In this document: positions 52,674 through 62,395 of the stretch, piece after piece
Layout: each line of letters starts with the position of its first letter
Position numbering within the stretch: position 1 is the stretch's first letter
Source: Microcaldota archaeon
Lineage (GTDB): Archaea > Micrarchaeota > Micrarchaeia > Micrarchaeales > Micrarchaeaceae
Direction of reading: 5' to 3'
DNA: 64,000 nucleotides
NCBI GenBank assembly: GCA_021797495.1
Contig: JAJZZO010000011.1
Location: forward strand, 1-64,000
The notes under the pieces: model-generated
Told to the model about the DNA's origin: nothing
Database searches by the model: none
What the model saw: the letters and a program-made list of their open reading frames with translations, nothing else
Program-made: the position numbers and the translations under genes

Positions 52674-53573
52674 CTAGGTGCTTTCTTCTGCGAGCTCGTA
52701 AAGCTCCTCAGTATCTTCAAGAGAGTATAATTTCCTCTTGCTTATCGTAGGTATCCCGAACAACTTTTTGTGCATCTCTTTCTTAGTAATTATAAATTGG
52801 ATATCGTCGAATATTGCATTAAAGGCTTTATAGAAATCCGACCATTTTTTAAGCGTCCTGAAGTCGGCCAATTCCGCAAACTCGAACCTCGTCTTGTCTT
52901 TGAGAGCTTTCTTGAATGGCTCTTTGTTTATATCAAGCAACGCTATGCCGTGACCAGCAGCCTTGATGTTGTAGTTGTGCTCTAGAGATTGGTTGACTGA
53001 GAGTTTGGCCGATAACGCTTTTTCTAATTTTTCAAGATTTAACGGGCTCGCAGAGGTATAGCCGTTTTCATACCTGTATATGCTGTCCACGGAAACTTCC
53101 GAAATTTCCGAAAGCTGCTTCCTGCTCATGCCTGACAGTTTCCTTAATCTCTTCAGCTCTCCGCCATTTATTTCGACATTCTCCCTGAAAAACTTCCTTG
53201 CCAGCCTGAAACTGCCGTTATACAGCATTATCTCCAAGGTCGAATCGCTTATGCAGCTGATGCCGTGCCTTGTAAATACCTTGCTTTCCTCGAGCTTCGT
53301 ACCTTTGTACGACTCCCCGACTACATAAGCCTCGGCATCGAAGAAATAGGACAGTTTTGAAAGCGCCTTACCGTCTTCAGGAGTTATCGAATCAATATTT
53401 CTTACCGCCTTTAGTATTAGCGACCTGCCGTTCCTCCCGGCTATTATGTCAAACGGTGCGTGGAAATTCTCAACGCTCACGCTTGAGAAGCCCGCTGCGT
53501 TTACGGCATCGTTGCATAGTTTAACGCGTTTCTTGGATTTGCTTGAGGCAGATTGCATAGAAATATAAGGCAT
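52674..53573 (-). CDS. HTH-type transcriptional regulator, MTH967-like (299 aa)
   Basis: A Cro/C1-type HTH lies at about 138-190: LKRLRKLSGMSRKQLSEISE and VSVDSIYRYENGYTSA. The N-terminal 130 residues (FDIIAGRNGRSLILKAVRNI, YFDAEAYVVGE) have the nuclease-like strand-helix layout usual for this conserved archaeal regulator family, lacking a clear active site. The C-terminal part (KKEMHKKLFGIPTISKRKLY) is typical too. Targets unknown. It converges with the membrane protein with no gap. Confidence 0.75.
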   Translation of the reverse strand: MPYISMQSASSKSKKRVKLCNDAVNAAGFSSVSVENFHAPFDIIAGRNGRSLILKAVRNIDSITPEDGKALSKLSYFFDAEAYVVGESYKGTKLEESKVFTRHGISCISDSTLEIMLYNGSFRLARKFFRENVEINGGELKRLRKLSGMSRKQLSEISEVSVDSIYRYENGYTSASPLNLEKLEKALSAKLSVNQSLEHNYNIKAAGHGIALLDINKEPFKKALKDKTRFEFAELADFRTLKKWSDFYKAFNAIFDDIQFIITKKEMHKKLFGIPTISKRKLYSLEDTEELYELAEEST

Positions 53574-53601
53574 TCCATAATTCTTAGATTTTTGCTTTGG
53601 C

Positions 53602-55719
53602 TTAACCTAGCTGTGCGAATACCTTTGAAGCGATCTCCTTGCCAAGGAGCGATTCCACCTTCTGCCTGTTCTCACGTATGTCCTTTACGGTGCGTATGCC
53701 GTTATCGAACAGCCTGCGCGCCCTCACGCGGCCTATCTGTTCCAGCCTTACCAGGTCGAGAAGCTCAGCTTTTATGCCGTACCTGAGCCTGACCCTGATA
53801 TCGACTATGCGCCTGGCCGACACGTGCGATAGCTTTGCGAGCTCTATGGCTGAATAAAGTATCCAGTCGGCATTGGAAAGCTTCGCATAAAGCGCTCCGG
53901 GCGTTACGTGGTATTTCTTTATTATTGACTCCTCGTCTATTTCGCTGATCCAGTCACGCAGCATCAGGGCGGTGGCAAAAGGCTCTACAGGGTTGTAATA
54001 ACCATAGGAAAGCTCTTCATATTTGTACAGCAATTCGCTTCCGAACCTGTCCTTGTAAAAAACGTATTCCGCTTCAGCCTCCTCCGTTGGCCTTATGTAC
54101 GGCCTCATTTCCACAGTATTAGATACTAAATATAATGTTGAAACCTCGTCGGTTGCGCTTCCCATGAACTCAAGCATCCATTTTGCCGATAATGGGTCTA
54201 TATAGAGCTCGCTTACGCGCTTCCCTATCCTCGTGGCGACAAGCTTACCGTAGTCCTCGTTCAGCAAATCCCATTCGGCCAGTTCCTTAAGTACCTGCCT
54301 AACGACGCCTTTTATATGCGAATCATTTCCATATACGAAACCGTAGAAGCTTTTCTTTATGAACGCTTCGATACCTTCTATGGTATTCAGGAAATCCTCA
54401 GCAACGAAAGAGAGTATGTGCATCCTTAGCACAGATGCGACGCCTAGGGCCGAGTCTATCGGTTCTGGGGTGCCTATTATATACCTAGCGTATAGCTCTT
54501 GCACCTCGTAGCGTTTGCTCGATGCTATCAAAGCCCTGCCTTCTGTATCGTATTTTGGCCTTCCTGCCCTACCGAAAAGCTGTAGCACCTCATTGACGCT
54601 TATTCGCTCTGCGGTTACGCCGTTATGCCGCGTGAGGTCTCTTACAAGGACAGTATGAGCGGGAAGGTTTACCCCATACCCCAATGTGGTGGTGGCACAT
54701 ATCACCTTTATCAGCCCTTTCTTGAACGCATCTTCCACCATCGCCCGTTGGACGTTTACAAGCCCGGAGTGGTGGAAAGCGACACCTGAAGAGGCGCATA
54801 ATGCCAGCTTGGCGCATTGGCTGGTCGGTTTTTCCAATGCGTTCAAAATGGACTGGCTTACTTGGTCCAATAGTTTTTTTTCGTCATCGGAAAGCTTCCC
54901 CGAAAGCATAGATGCTATTTTCGACGCCCCGGATTCTGCGTTTCGTCTTGTGGAATAAAATATTATCAACTGCTTATTCTGGGCCAATGTATCTTCTACG
55001 AGCCTGAATTCCGGAGTCTTGCTGGATCCTTTCAGAGCAAATTCCCCGATTGCACCATTTTCCCAATGATATATTTTGCTGCCCTCGAGAACGCCTTTTT
55101 GCAGCTTTACTGGCCTGTAATCGCTCTTTACGAGCTTTGCCTTAAGCCAGTCCGCCAACTCCTGGTCGTTCCCTATCGTGGCACTCAACGCGACTATCTG
55201 CGCGTCGCTTACCTGCATCAGTTTCGTTATCAGCAACTCCAGCGTTGGACCCCTGCTCATATCCGAAAGCATGTGTATTTCGTCGAACACTATGCAGCCC
55301 ACCGAGTTAAGCCACGGGGCTCCGTGCCTTATCAGACTGTCGAGCTTCTCCGTGGAAACAAAGAGCATTTCGTACTCGCTAAGCCATTGGTCCGAGGAGT
55401 CGAGGTCGCCCATGGATATTGCCGACTTTATGTAGGGATACGATGAATGGAATTCCTCGAACTTTTCAGCAACTATGGCCCTCATCGGGGCTATGTATAT
55501 CGCTTTCCTGCCTTTGGCTATTATGGCGTTGGCACACGCCATTTCCGCTACGAGGGTCTTGCCGCTCGCAGTAGGGGAAGCGACCAGAATATTGGCCCCG
55601 TTAAGTAGCCCTGCGCTTATGGAAAGTTCCTGGGGGGGCGTAAGCGTGCTTATCCCCCTTGAGATTATCGACTCCAGTATCTCGTTTGGCAGCCTGCCCT
55701 TGAGCTCCATTATTTCCAT
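53602..55719 (-). CDS. hel308: Ski2-like DNA helicase, Hel308 type (705 aa)
   Basis: SF2 motifs: Q-motif TLTPPQELSI (about 25), I VASPTASGKTLVAEMA (about 47), II FDEIHMLSD (about 145), III LSATIGN (about 174), and VI QLFGRAGRPKYD (about 389). The ratchet domain and C-terminal helix-hairpin-helix (LVRLEQIGRVRARRLFDNGI, about 660) complete the Hel308 layout. Unwinds DNA at stalled forks and removes lagging strands during repair. Starts at 55719, or at Met 4. Confidence 0.88.
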   Translation of the reverse strand: MEIMELKGRLPNEILESIISRGISTLTPPQELSISAGLLNGANILVASPTASGKTLVAEMACANAIIAKGRKAIYIAPMRAIVAEKFEEFHSSYPYIKSAISMGDLDSSDQWLSEYEMLFVSTEKLDSLIRHGAPWLNSVGCIVFDEIHMLSDMSRGPTLELLITKLMQVSDAQIVALSATIGNDQELADWLKAKLVKSDYRPVKLQKGVLEGSKIYHWENGAIGEFALKGSSKTPEFRLVEDTLAQNKQLIIFYSTRRNAESGASKIASMLSGKLSDDEKKLLDQVSQSILNALEKPTSQCAKLALCASSGVAFHHSGLVNVQRAMVEDAFKKGLIKVICATTTLGYGVNLPAHTVLVRDLTRHNGVTAERISVNEVLQLFGRAGRPKYDTEGRALIASSKRYEVQELYARYIIGTPEPIDSALGVASVLRMHILSFVAEDFLNTIEGIEAFIKKSFYGFVYGNDSHIKGVVRQVLKELAEWDLLNEDYGKLVATRIGKRVSELYIDPLSAKWMLEFMGSATDEVSTLYLVSNTVEMRPYIRPTEEAEAEYVFYKDRFGSELLYKYEELSYGYYNPVEPFATALMLRDWISEIDEESIIKKYHVTPGALYAKLSNADWILYSAIELAKLSHVSARRIVDIRVRLRYGIKAELLDLVRLEQIGRVRARRLFDNGIRTVKDIRENRQKVESLLGKEIASKVFAQLG

Positions 55720-55782
55720 CTTGCATCAGCCTAATACAGCGATTTGATAAGTACATTGAACTTTACCCAATGCACCAATTAA

Positions 55783-56880
55783 TTATCGAAGGTAATCTTT
55801 AATGGAGTACCTGTTGCCGCGCCACGTTATGGTTTTCATGCGGCTGGCAGTTATTAAGTTTGCCAGGTACACGAAGTTTGTCAGAATGTATATGAACCAA
55901 AGATCTGCGCTTGCGTTGTTGCCCGCCCTTTTGTATGTCTTTGCAATGCCTATCACGAACGGGATTAGAAAGAGCAGGTATGCGTATGATATTAAAAGCG
56001 ACATTATTATGGCAGATGCGAGAAGCAGTATTCCTGAAACGTATACCACAATCCCGTAATATAATACCTTCCCGTTACCGCTTATAGAAAGTGCAGTTTG
56101 CCTATTCGACCATTCCCAAAATCTCTTGAAATCATCATCGCTGTTTATGACTGCAACCCTTTCCTTTACGCTGTTTATCTTAAGGCCTTTGCGCTTCGAA
56201 GCGGTAGTTATTGCGATATCGTCCGAAATCGAATGTTTGAAATTATCGTAAGCCTTGCCAACAAGCAAGTCTTTCCTGAACGCAAGGGAGCCGCCCCATC
56301 CAAAGCGCGTCAGCGTTGACTCCATCATGCCGTCCCCCACGAAACCCCAGACCATTTTTACCTTTGACCAAAAACCAGCCTTTGGCTTAAACAGGGGAAA
56401 AGTGGTCGATATGCCTATCGCAGGATCAGACAGAGGCATGACAAGCTTGCTTAGCCAGTCTTTTTTGGCTTCAACGTCGGAATCGGCAATCACGTAAACA
56501 TCATAGCATGTATAGGTTTCGAGAGCCGTAGAAATTGCACGCACCTTTCCGCTGCAATCCTCGCATATTTTTTTTGATATTATGTAATCGACCATATTAT
56601 CTTTCAGAAGCTGTACTGCAGAGTCTTGGTCATTATCGACAACCCCGATGAGCATGAAATTCTGGTAGTCCTGGGATTTTAAGGATTTTATGTTGGAATC
56701 CAGCGTGAGGTCAGCGCCCTTGCAAGGCAATATGATGAGCACTTTGGGTGCATAGCTTTTGTCATATGCCTTGTTCTCTTTTTTGGACTTTAGCCCTGCA
56801 ATGTTGACCGTCATCAAGCCTAGCCATACCAAGGACATAAAGGCAGTAAATATCTCCAATGGCAAACGCATTCTATGCAC
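55783..56880 (-). CDS. GT2/GT21-like membrane glycosyltransferase (365 aa)
   Basis: An N-terminal helix, then VLIILPCKGADLTLDSNIKS (about 47), YVIADSDVEAKKDWLSKL (about 126; DxD-like metal site), GWGGSLAFRKDLLV (about 193) and HSISDDIAITTASKRKG (about 216; third Asp), FWEWSNRQT (Q/RxxRW-like), then C-terminal membrane helices. The D1-D2-D3-(Q/R)xxRW order is that of ceramide glucosyltransferase and HpnI-like enzymes, which add sugars to lipids. Start GTG 56880 or ATG 56871, two bases after the aminopeptidase gene, so the two are cotranscribed. Confidence 0.8.
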   Translation of the reverse strand: MHRMRLPLEIFTAFMSLVWLGLMTVNIAGLKSKKENKAYDKSYAPKVLIILPCKGADLTLDSNIKSLKSQDYQNFMLIGVVDNDQDSAVQLLKDNMVDYIISKKICEDCSGKVRAISTALETYTCYDVYVIADSDVEAKKDWLSKLVMPLSDPAIGISTTFPLFKPKAGFWSKVKMVWGFVGDGMMESTLTRFGWGGSLAFRKDLLVGKAYDNFKHSISDDIAITTASKRKGLKINSVKERVAVINSDDDFKRFWEWSNRQTALSISGNGKVLYYGIVVYVSGILLLASAIIMSLLISYAYLLFLIPFVIGIAKTYKRAGNNASADLWFIYILTNFVYLANLITASRMKTITWRGNRYSIKDYLR

Positions 56881-56882
56881 TT

Positions 56883-59462
56883 TTATAGGCCGTTTTTGCT
56901 TTTGAAGGTCGCATTTGCTGCTACGCGTTCCAAGGTCTTCTGCAGGGATATCTTTATATCCCCTCGGAAGTTCTCCTTTTTACCGAAGAACGATTTCATC
57001 GAGTAATACTGCTCGTAGGTATTTCCCATTGATAAGTTCTCAATAAAACGCTGCAGTATGTGGGTTCCTATGCTGTATTTTTCCATTAACTTTTCCCAGT
57101 TTGCGTAAGTCCATGATTCAAGTTCTGCATAAGCACTTGGATTTCCTGAGAGCATGGCAGGTATTACAAACGAGTCCTGAAGCCTCACGTCGTTCGACAT
57201 GCATATTTGCAAAGCCCTTTTGATCTCTTCCTTGCCTTTGAAGAAGCCAAGAGTCTGGAGAAAACGACGCTTTTCTTCCGGATTGCCCTCGTTTTTATAA
57301 AGATTAAGGAATTCATCAAAAAGTTTCTTCCCTGAATTTGAAGCGCAAGAAATGAATACGGATGTCTTGAAGTCCGGATCTATTTTAGCCTTGCCTTTCA
57401 GATAGCCATCGAGAATCTTTGTTGCTTTGGAAACTGTATCCTTGTCTCCGAACTGGCCCAGTAACCTTATGGAATGCGAGCGTACAAGCGATTCTATGTT
57501 GCTCTCGCCCTTTTTCCTGTGCCATCCCAGCCCGTCCAGTATGTTCCGGGCAAAGTTTATACCGAGCTTTTGGACGGTATCATGCATTATGCTTGTTCCA
57601 TAGAGCATGAAATCGAGCCATTCTATGTGGCTTAATATTGAAACGTTCGCAGGATAACCTACGTGCATGCAGTAGTTCTGGACGAAATCTAGGTATTTAC
57701 TAACAGTTATATTACTTGAACGGGCCAGGGAATACAGGTCGTTTTCTACTCCCCAAGCATCCAATCCTGAAAGCTTGCCCTCTTTTATTCCCTTGCCTAA
57801 AAGCTCAAGGGTTTTTTCCTTGTACATAACCCTATACAAGTAATCCTGCCCGTAGTTGAGCTTGAAAAAACCGTCCTTGTCGGTTTTTATAGATGTATCC
57901 CTTTTATCCATTAATTTTGAGGATACCCTGCCTTTGTTAAGGTATTTCAACGACATAACCCATGTCTGTTTGTCCGAAACCTTTTCCAGAGGTTTTGATA
58001 TCAGGAATCTTTGCTGCCTGATTTTTACATTAGGCGCAGGGGTTTTTTGTATTATTATAGGATATCCCTCATTGTCGAGCCATTTGTTGGCAAACACCTT
58101 TATTTTTTCGTTGTTCGGAGTATTCAATTTTTTTGCTTCTTTGGATATGGAATTCCAAAGGTCGTATTTTGTAGCGTTGCCGTACGAATGGGCTTTAAGA
58201 TAGTTGTGTAGCCCTCTCCTGAATACTTTTGGTGTTGCAAAATCCTCCAACATGTGCAAAAATGTCCCGCCTTTTTCGTAGCTTATTTCATCAAATATCT
58301 CGTTTATCTCTTCGGGCGTTGAAACGTTAACGCTTATCGGGTGTGTATGAACCAAAGAATCTGCAGAAAATGCGGTAGATATAACCTCATCAAAATATTG
58401 CATATTGGATTGCCATTCGGGAAACACGGCATTCATGGCCTTGAAACTCATAAAAGTGGCAAAGCTCTCGTTCAGCCACAAGTCGTTCCACCATTCCATC
58501 GTTACTAAATCGCCAAACCATTGGTGGGCCAGCTCGTGTGCTACAGTTTCAGCTATTTGCTGCTTTGTAGCTGTTGACGAACTTTTCGCATCGCCAAGCA
58601 TGGCTGTTTCCCTGAAAGTTATCGCGCCCCAATTTTCCATGGCCCCTGCGGCGAAATCCGGGATTGCGATAAGGTCCACTTTTGGCAGCGGGTATTTTAT
58701 GCCGAAATAGTTTTCGTAAAACAATATGAACCTCTTTGCATAATCCAATGCAAGGGCGCATAAGGCTTTCTTCCCAGGGGTTGCATAAGCATTGACTTCG
58801 AGTCTGCCCAATTTTGAGCTTAATTTTTCGAACTTGCCGACACCCAGAAATAGCAGATACGAAGACATTTTTGGCGTGGTAAAAAATTTGACTGTTTTCC
58901 TGTCGTTAGAAACTAGCTCGGATTTTATCGGCATGTTGGAAATGGCGTGCATCTCCTTCGGCACCTCCATCGTTACGTCAAAAGTCGACTTGAACCCCGG
59001 CTCGTCAAAGCAGGGAAATGCAGCTCGTGCATCAGCAGCTTCGAACTGTGATGCCAATATGTATTCGCTGTGACCGCCCTGGGCCTTGTATGAACTCCTG
59101 TAAAAGCCGTACATCTCGTCGTTGTTCTTGCCAGTAAAATCAATCGATATCGTTGCAGTTCCCGAAACGAGGTTTTTTACATGCAGTTTTACAGTCTTCT
59201 TTTTTTGGTTAGGCGAGATTACGCAATCCTGCTCGATTCCTTTTGAAATTATCTTCGCGCGAAGAAACTTTATTTTGTTTGCATTGAGCAGTATCTCTTT
59301 TGTGTTTTTCCTTATTTCAACCTTTATCTCTTCTTTTCCAAAATACTCAAAAGTTTTGAAATCAGTATCGAAAAAAAGGTCGTAGTGTATCGGTATCACA
59401 TTGTACCCAAGCCTGTTATCCCGAGAATCTCTAACCCTGTCTATTTTTATTGAATCTGACAT
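56883..59462 (-). CDS. M1-family aminopeptidase, tricorn-interacting factor F2/F3-like (859 aa)
   Basis: The GAMENWGAITFRE exopeptidase motif (about 262) is followed by the zinc site TVAHELAHQWFGDLVTMEWW (about 299) and NDLWLNESFA with the third ligand Glu (about 321). N-terminal beta domain (QFEAADARAAFPCFDEPGFK, about 130) and a helical C-terminal half complete the family plan. Trims peptides left by the proteasome or tricorn. The start at 59462 is supported by GGTGT five bases upstream, over a 17-residue longer start. Confidence 0.92.
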   Translation of the reverse strand: MSDSIKIDRVRDSRDNRLGYNVIPIHYDLFFDTDFKTFEYFGKEEIKVEIRKNTKEILLNANKIKFLRAKIISKGIEQDCVISPNQKKKTVKLHVKNLVSGTATISIDFTGKNNDEMYGFYRSSYKAQGGHSEYILASQFEAADARAAFPCFDEPGFKSTFDVTMEVPKEMHAISNMPIKSELVSNDRKTVKFFTTPKMSSYLLFLGVGKFEKLSSKLGRLEVNAYATPGKKALCALALDYAKRFILFYENYFGIKYPLPKVDLIAIPDFAAGAMENWGAITFRETAMLGDAKSSSTATKQQIAETVAHELAHQWFGDLVTMEWWNDLWLNESFATFMSFKAMNAVFPEWQSNMQYFDEVISTAFSADSLVHTHPISVNVSTPEEINEIFDEISYEKGGTFLHMLEDFATPKVFRRGLHNYLKAHSYGNATKYDLWNSISKEAKKLNTPNNEKIKVFANKWLDNEGYPIIIQKTPAPNVKIRQQRFLISKPLEKVSDKQTWVMSLKYLNKGRVSSKLMDKRDTSIKTDKDGFFKLNYGQDYLYRVMYKEKTLELLGKGIKEGKLSGLDAWGVENDLYSLARSSNITVSKYLDFVQNYCMHVGYPANVSILSHIEWLDFMLYGTSIMHDTVQKLGINFARNILDGLGWHRKKGESNIESLVRSHSIRLLGQFGDKDTVSKATKILDGYLKGKAKIDPDFKTSVFISCASNSGKKLFDEFLNLYKNEGNPEEKRRFLQTLGFFKGKEEIKRALQICMSNDVRLQDSFVIPAMLSGNPSAYAELESWTYANWEKLMEKYSIGTHILQRFIENLSMGNTYEQYYSMKSFFGKKENFRGDIKISLQKTLERVAANATFKSKNGL

Positions 59463-59485
59463 GTATACACCACATATGCGCTTTT

Positions 59486-59665
59486 TTAGCCGCTTAATCG
59501 TACATCCCATTGGATTAAGGTTTCCTGTACTGCGAGCTCCACAGCTTCATCGCTGGAATACCTGTTTTTCCAACCCTTTGCATAAATTTTCTTGGGTGAA
59601 AGTTCGGCAACCTTCACATCGCCTTTCCAACCGCCGCCTGTTACTATAATATGTTTGGACTCCAT
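59486..59665 (-). CDS. Small conserved-looking protein (59 aa)
   Basis: The frame reads MESKHIIVTGGGWKGDVKVA and then ELSPKKIYAKGWKNRYSSDE, ending with a helix (AVELAVQETLIQWDVRLSG). The pattern strand-turn-strand then helix is compact and plausible; a Trp-Lys-Gly-Asp turn is notable. I do not recognise it. It lies between the VirB4-like gene (41 bases upstream) and the aminopeptidase (23 bases downstream) on the same strand. Too short to be certain, but the codon pattern is coding-like. Confidence 0.5.
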   Translation of the reverse strand: MESKHIIVTGGGWKGDVKVAELSPKKIYAKGWKNRYSSDEAVELAVQETLIQWDVRLSG

Positions 59666-59706
59666 AACAACACATATTATTTAAAAAAAGAAATTATAAA
59701 AACTGG

Positions 59707-61953
59707 TTATAGTTCCAATTTTATCTCCCTGCCCGATTCGAATTCAATGCTTTTAAGCTTTTTGCGATGTTCGTTGAGCAATTCTATCGAATATGTACGG
59801 GATTTTATCAGCTCATGCTTGAATTCAACCGCATTTGATATTATCGGAACCTCTAACATGAACGCACCCAGATAACAAAGCCTAGCGTAAGCAGGTAGTT
59901 TTTTCTGTTCCTTAAAAATAATATTTATACTAGAAACGAATGTGGCCGTTGCCGCGGAATTAACCCTGTGTCGATTAATAATAATGCTTTCCCGGTTCTT
60001 CCCATATAAATCCAATGACGAGTTGAAGTCAGTGTAACTTATTGTTTTTACAAAAACAGTATCTGGATTAACCTTTATCTCATTTTTTTTCACAACGTAG
60101 TTTAAGGCGGCGTATCCTGACTCCATGTGCTTAAGCTTATTTACCACATCGTCTTCTTCTACACCTGAAAATATCAGGTCCTCAGCCGCTTTCTTAGCCA
60201 CATCAGTAGGTTGTTTTAAGTAGAGTTTTGATTGGCAAAGCCTCCTTATATCCTGGTCTATGTCTGTTATGCTATGCACAAGCAGCATCAGGCCGATACC
60301 CTGCTTCCTGAAATCCTGTATTCTGGAGCGGATGTCAATTACGGTAGCGGATTTCGGATCGCGAAACAGCAATTGCGCTTCTTCTATACATATGAGCATC
60401 CTGAGTTTATCATCGCCTTTTATGTCGAATTTTGAGGCGATAGAGTAAAGCTGATTCAGTATTAATGCATAGAAAAAGCTTTTCATTTGGACGCTGACAG
60501 CCGAAACGTCGAATATTACTCCGCTGCTTAAAAATCCCTCGATGTCGTTCTTGCCTTCATCTGAGTATTCAGGAAATTGCAGGATTTCTACCAGGCTCTC
60601 GAGTGATGATTTTATATTCTCCCCATGTTTTGTATATTTAACAGCAGTATTGCTCCTGGTTCCATGCAGCTCTATTATGGATTCCTGTATTTCCTTGAAC
60701 AGTAAAACCGGGTTTATTACGGAATTTGATGAATAGTAACGCCTGAATGCGTTGATAAGGCATTTCTCAAGTGGTTTTTGGTACGGTCCTGATTCAGATG
60801 CCGAAGCGAGCAGTATGGCTAAATCCTGATAAAATCTCTTTATATCGACCCCCGCTGGAGGCGAGAAAAAATTTATTGGGAAACCGTCACTGCAAAGCCG
60901 TATTACCTTCATCCCCCTATCATGGCCAAAAGTTGACCATTCGGAAGTAGGTGCTATAATTGCTAAATACGGTTTTTCACTTTCCTTGCTTATCTGCGAG
61001 ATTATCCCCATAGCTTCGCTGGTTTTCCCGGTTCCGGGTAGGCCGCTTATAATCATCCCTAGGTTGAAAAGGCTTTTCTGCATTTTTATCTCCCTAAAAT
61101 CCCCAGATGACCAATAATTCACTGAGCCTATTTTTATTCCAGACTCTGAAAATGACGGTTTTGAGCTTATCGGATACCGTATTTCGTAATCCCCATAGGG
61201 CTTTATCAAACCTTCAGAGAATGCATTGCCAAAGGGTATCGCGTTCACTGAAGCTATGCTTTTTATTATCCCTACGACAGTTGCCTGTTTGATGTAATAA
61301 TCCTTGAGCATCAGAACCTTCGAGCTTATGTACTCTGAAATCTTTTGCTTATATTCCCGGTCAACCGAATCCAGCAACGCTATCTTGTAGGATAAACCGT
61401 TGTTCATTATTGAAAAGTTTATCTGCTCGAGGGCTTCTTTCAAAATCGAGGATTCCTCCGAACGGTCAAAAATTTCGTGCTGAAATGATGTTGAGTCACC
61501 CCTCCCAGCGGATAAAAAGCCCCTCAAAGTCGCATTGAACCTGCTTGGCGTTGAGCCTAATATACGTTCAATTTCAGTTTTAGTCTTACCCACATTGGCC
61601 AATGGTGTTGGAATAAAAGCTATAGCGAAAAAACCAGACCTTATGCCAATGTTAAATATGTCGGAGAATAGGTTTGGGCTAAGTGATTCGATCGATTTGT
61701 AAAATAGTGATATATGGACATTTTCCATATCGATCTCTTTTTTAATATTAGAAAATTCTATGCCGTTGATTATGCTGGATATCGAATTTATTTTGTCGGA
61801 AGGATTTTCGCAATTTAGGTATAATAACGTTGAATGCGAGGAAAAATCATAAAAAAGGACGAGTGCACTGTTAGATGCCTGTTCTAAGATAGCTTTTGCA
61901 TCTAAACCCTTACTCGGCACACCGTCAAATTTAAACAGGCTTATTTCAGGCAT
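59707..61953 (-). CDS. VirB4/CedB-like ATPase of the HerA-FtsK superfamily (748 aa)
   Basis: An N-terminal domain of about 300 residues, then Walker A in GMIISGLPGTGKTSEAMG (about 300-317), Walker B in LRMLICIEEAQLLFRD (about 517-532), and a sensor region with IQDFRKQGIGLMLLVHSITD (about 545-564). The order fits VirB4/TraC, which drive pilus and DNA-transfer machines, and CedB of archaeal DNA import. It starts at ATG 61953, overlapping the upstream gene by eight bases (ATGCCTGA). The last and largest of six coupled genes. Alternative: another HerA-type helicase; no NurA neighbour is present. Confidence 0.75.
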   Translation of the reverse strand: MPEISLFKFDGVPSKGLDAKAILEQASNSALVLFYDFSSHSTLLYLNCENPSDKINSISSIINGIEFSNIKKEIDMENVHISLFYKSIESLSPNLFSDIFNIGIRSGFFAIAFIPTPLANVGKTKTEIERILGSTPSRFNATLRGFLSAGRGDSTSFQHEIFDRSEESSILKEALEQINFSIMNNGLSYKIALLDSVDREYKQKISEYISSKVLMLKDYYIKQATVVGIIKSIASVNAIPFGNAFSEGLIKPYGDYEIRYPISSKPSFSESGIKIGSVNYWSSGDFREIKMQKSLFNLGMIISGLPGTGKTSEAMGIISQISKESEKPYLAIIAPTSEWSTFGHDRGMKVIRLCSDGFPINFFSPPAGVDIKRFYQDLAILLASASESGPYQKPLEKCLINAFRRYYSSNSVINPVLLFKEIQESIIELHGTRSNTAVKYTKHGENIKSSLESLVEILQFPEYSDEGKNDIEGFLSSGVIFDVSAVSVQMKSFFYALILNQLYSIASKFDIKGDDKLRMLICIEEAQLLFRDPKSATVIDIRSRIQDFRKQGIGLMLLVHSITDIDQDIRRLCQSKLYLKQPTDVAKKAAEDLIFSGVEEDDVVNKLKHMESGYAALNYVVKKNEIKVNPDTVFVKTISYTDFNSSLDLYGKNRESIIINRHRVNSAATATFVSSINIIFKEQKKLPAYARLCYLGAFMLEVPIISNAVEFKHELIKSRTYSIELLNEHRKKLKSIEFESGREIKLEL

Positions 61954-62224
61954 AAATAACCACAAAGGATAATTCAAGCATTATTATCGCGGAAAGCATT
62001 AGGACTGCATTTCTATCGAAATCGTTTTTCGCCAGAAGATTCCGTAAGTTCAACATTGCGACGGAAAATGATATAGCTATGGGAAAAACCATTAGTTTAT
62101 TGTGCGTACTTAATGCCATAGTACAAAATAGCCATGAAAGAATGACAGATACAGATAAAGCCATTTTGTTACTTACCCATTTGCTACTTTTCTTCCCGTA
62201 TAGCTTAGCGATATTTTCGAGCAT
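61946..62224 (-). CDS. Small membrane protein, VirB3-like candidate (92 aa)
   Basis: A basic N-terminus (AKLYGKKSSKWVSNK) is followed by three hydrophobic segments (about 21-38, 44-60, 70-92) with short polar turns. VirB3 proteins, encoded directly before virB4, are small and membrane-embedded with about this size. It starts adjacent to the stop of the 56-aa gene and overlaps the VirB4-like gene by eight bases. Assignment is by position and topology only. Confidence 0.5.
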   Translation of the reverse strand: MLENIAKLYGKKSSKWVSNKMALSVSVILSWLFCTMALSTHNKLMVFPIAISFSVAMLNLRNLLAKNDFDRNAVLMLSAIIMLELSFVVIYA

Positions 62225-62395
62225 TCAGGCACCCATCAGAATTACTACACCGACAAGCATTATGGAAAGAGACACAAATAACCCTCTCAAAAGGCGGTTT
62301 CCTGTAAAACCATAACCCAAGGAAGCCAGCGATTCTAAAAGGCATAAGAGGTAGAATGATGTGTAAACCACTGTATAGTTAAATTGAAATATCAT
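62225..62395 (-). CDS. Very small two-helix membrane protein, VirB2/CedA1-like candidate (56 aa)
   Basis: The protein MIFQFNYTVVYTSFYLL has a first hydrophobic helix (about 6-29), a short polar/basic turn TGNRLLRG (about 31-38), and a second hydrophobic helix (about 39-56). Two helices with a basic cytoplasmic turn is the plan of VirB2 pilins and CedA1-like archaeal subunits, here without a signal peptide. It starts inside the end of the upstream gene (17-base overlap) and its stop abuts the start of the next, so it is clearly part of the operon. Confidence 0.5.
   Translation of the reverse strand: MIFQFNYTVVYTSFYLLCLLESLASLGYGFTGNRLLRGLFVSLSIMLVGVVILMGA

Noticed and set aside
59707-61953. 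HerA repair helicase with NurA
   Set aside because: No NurA nuclease, Mre11 or Rad50 is adjacent, and the tiny membrane proteins fit a transfer machine better; not fully excluded.
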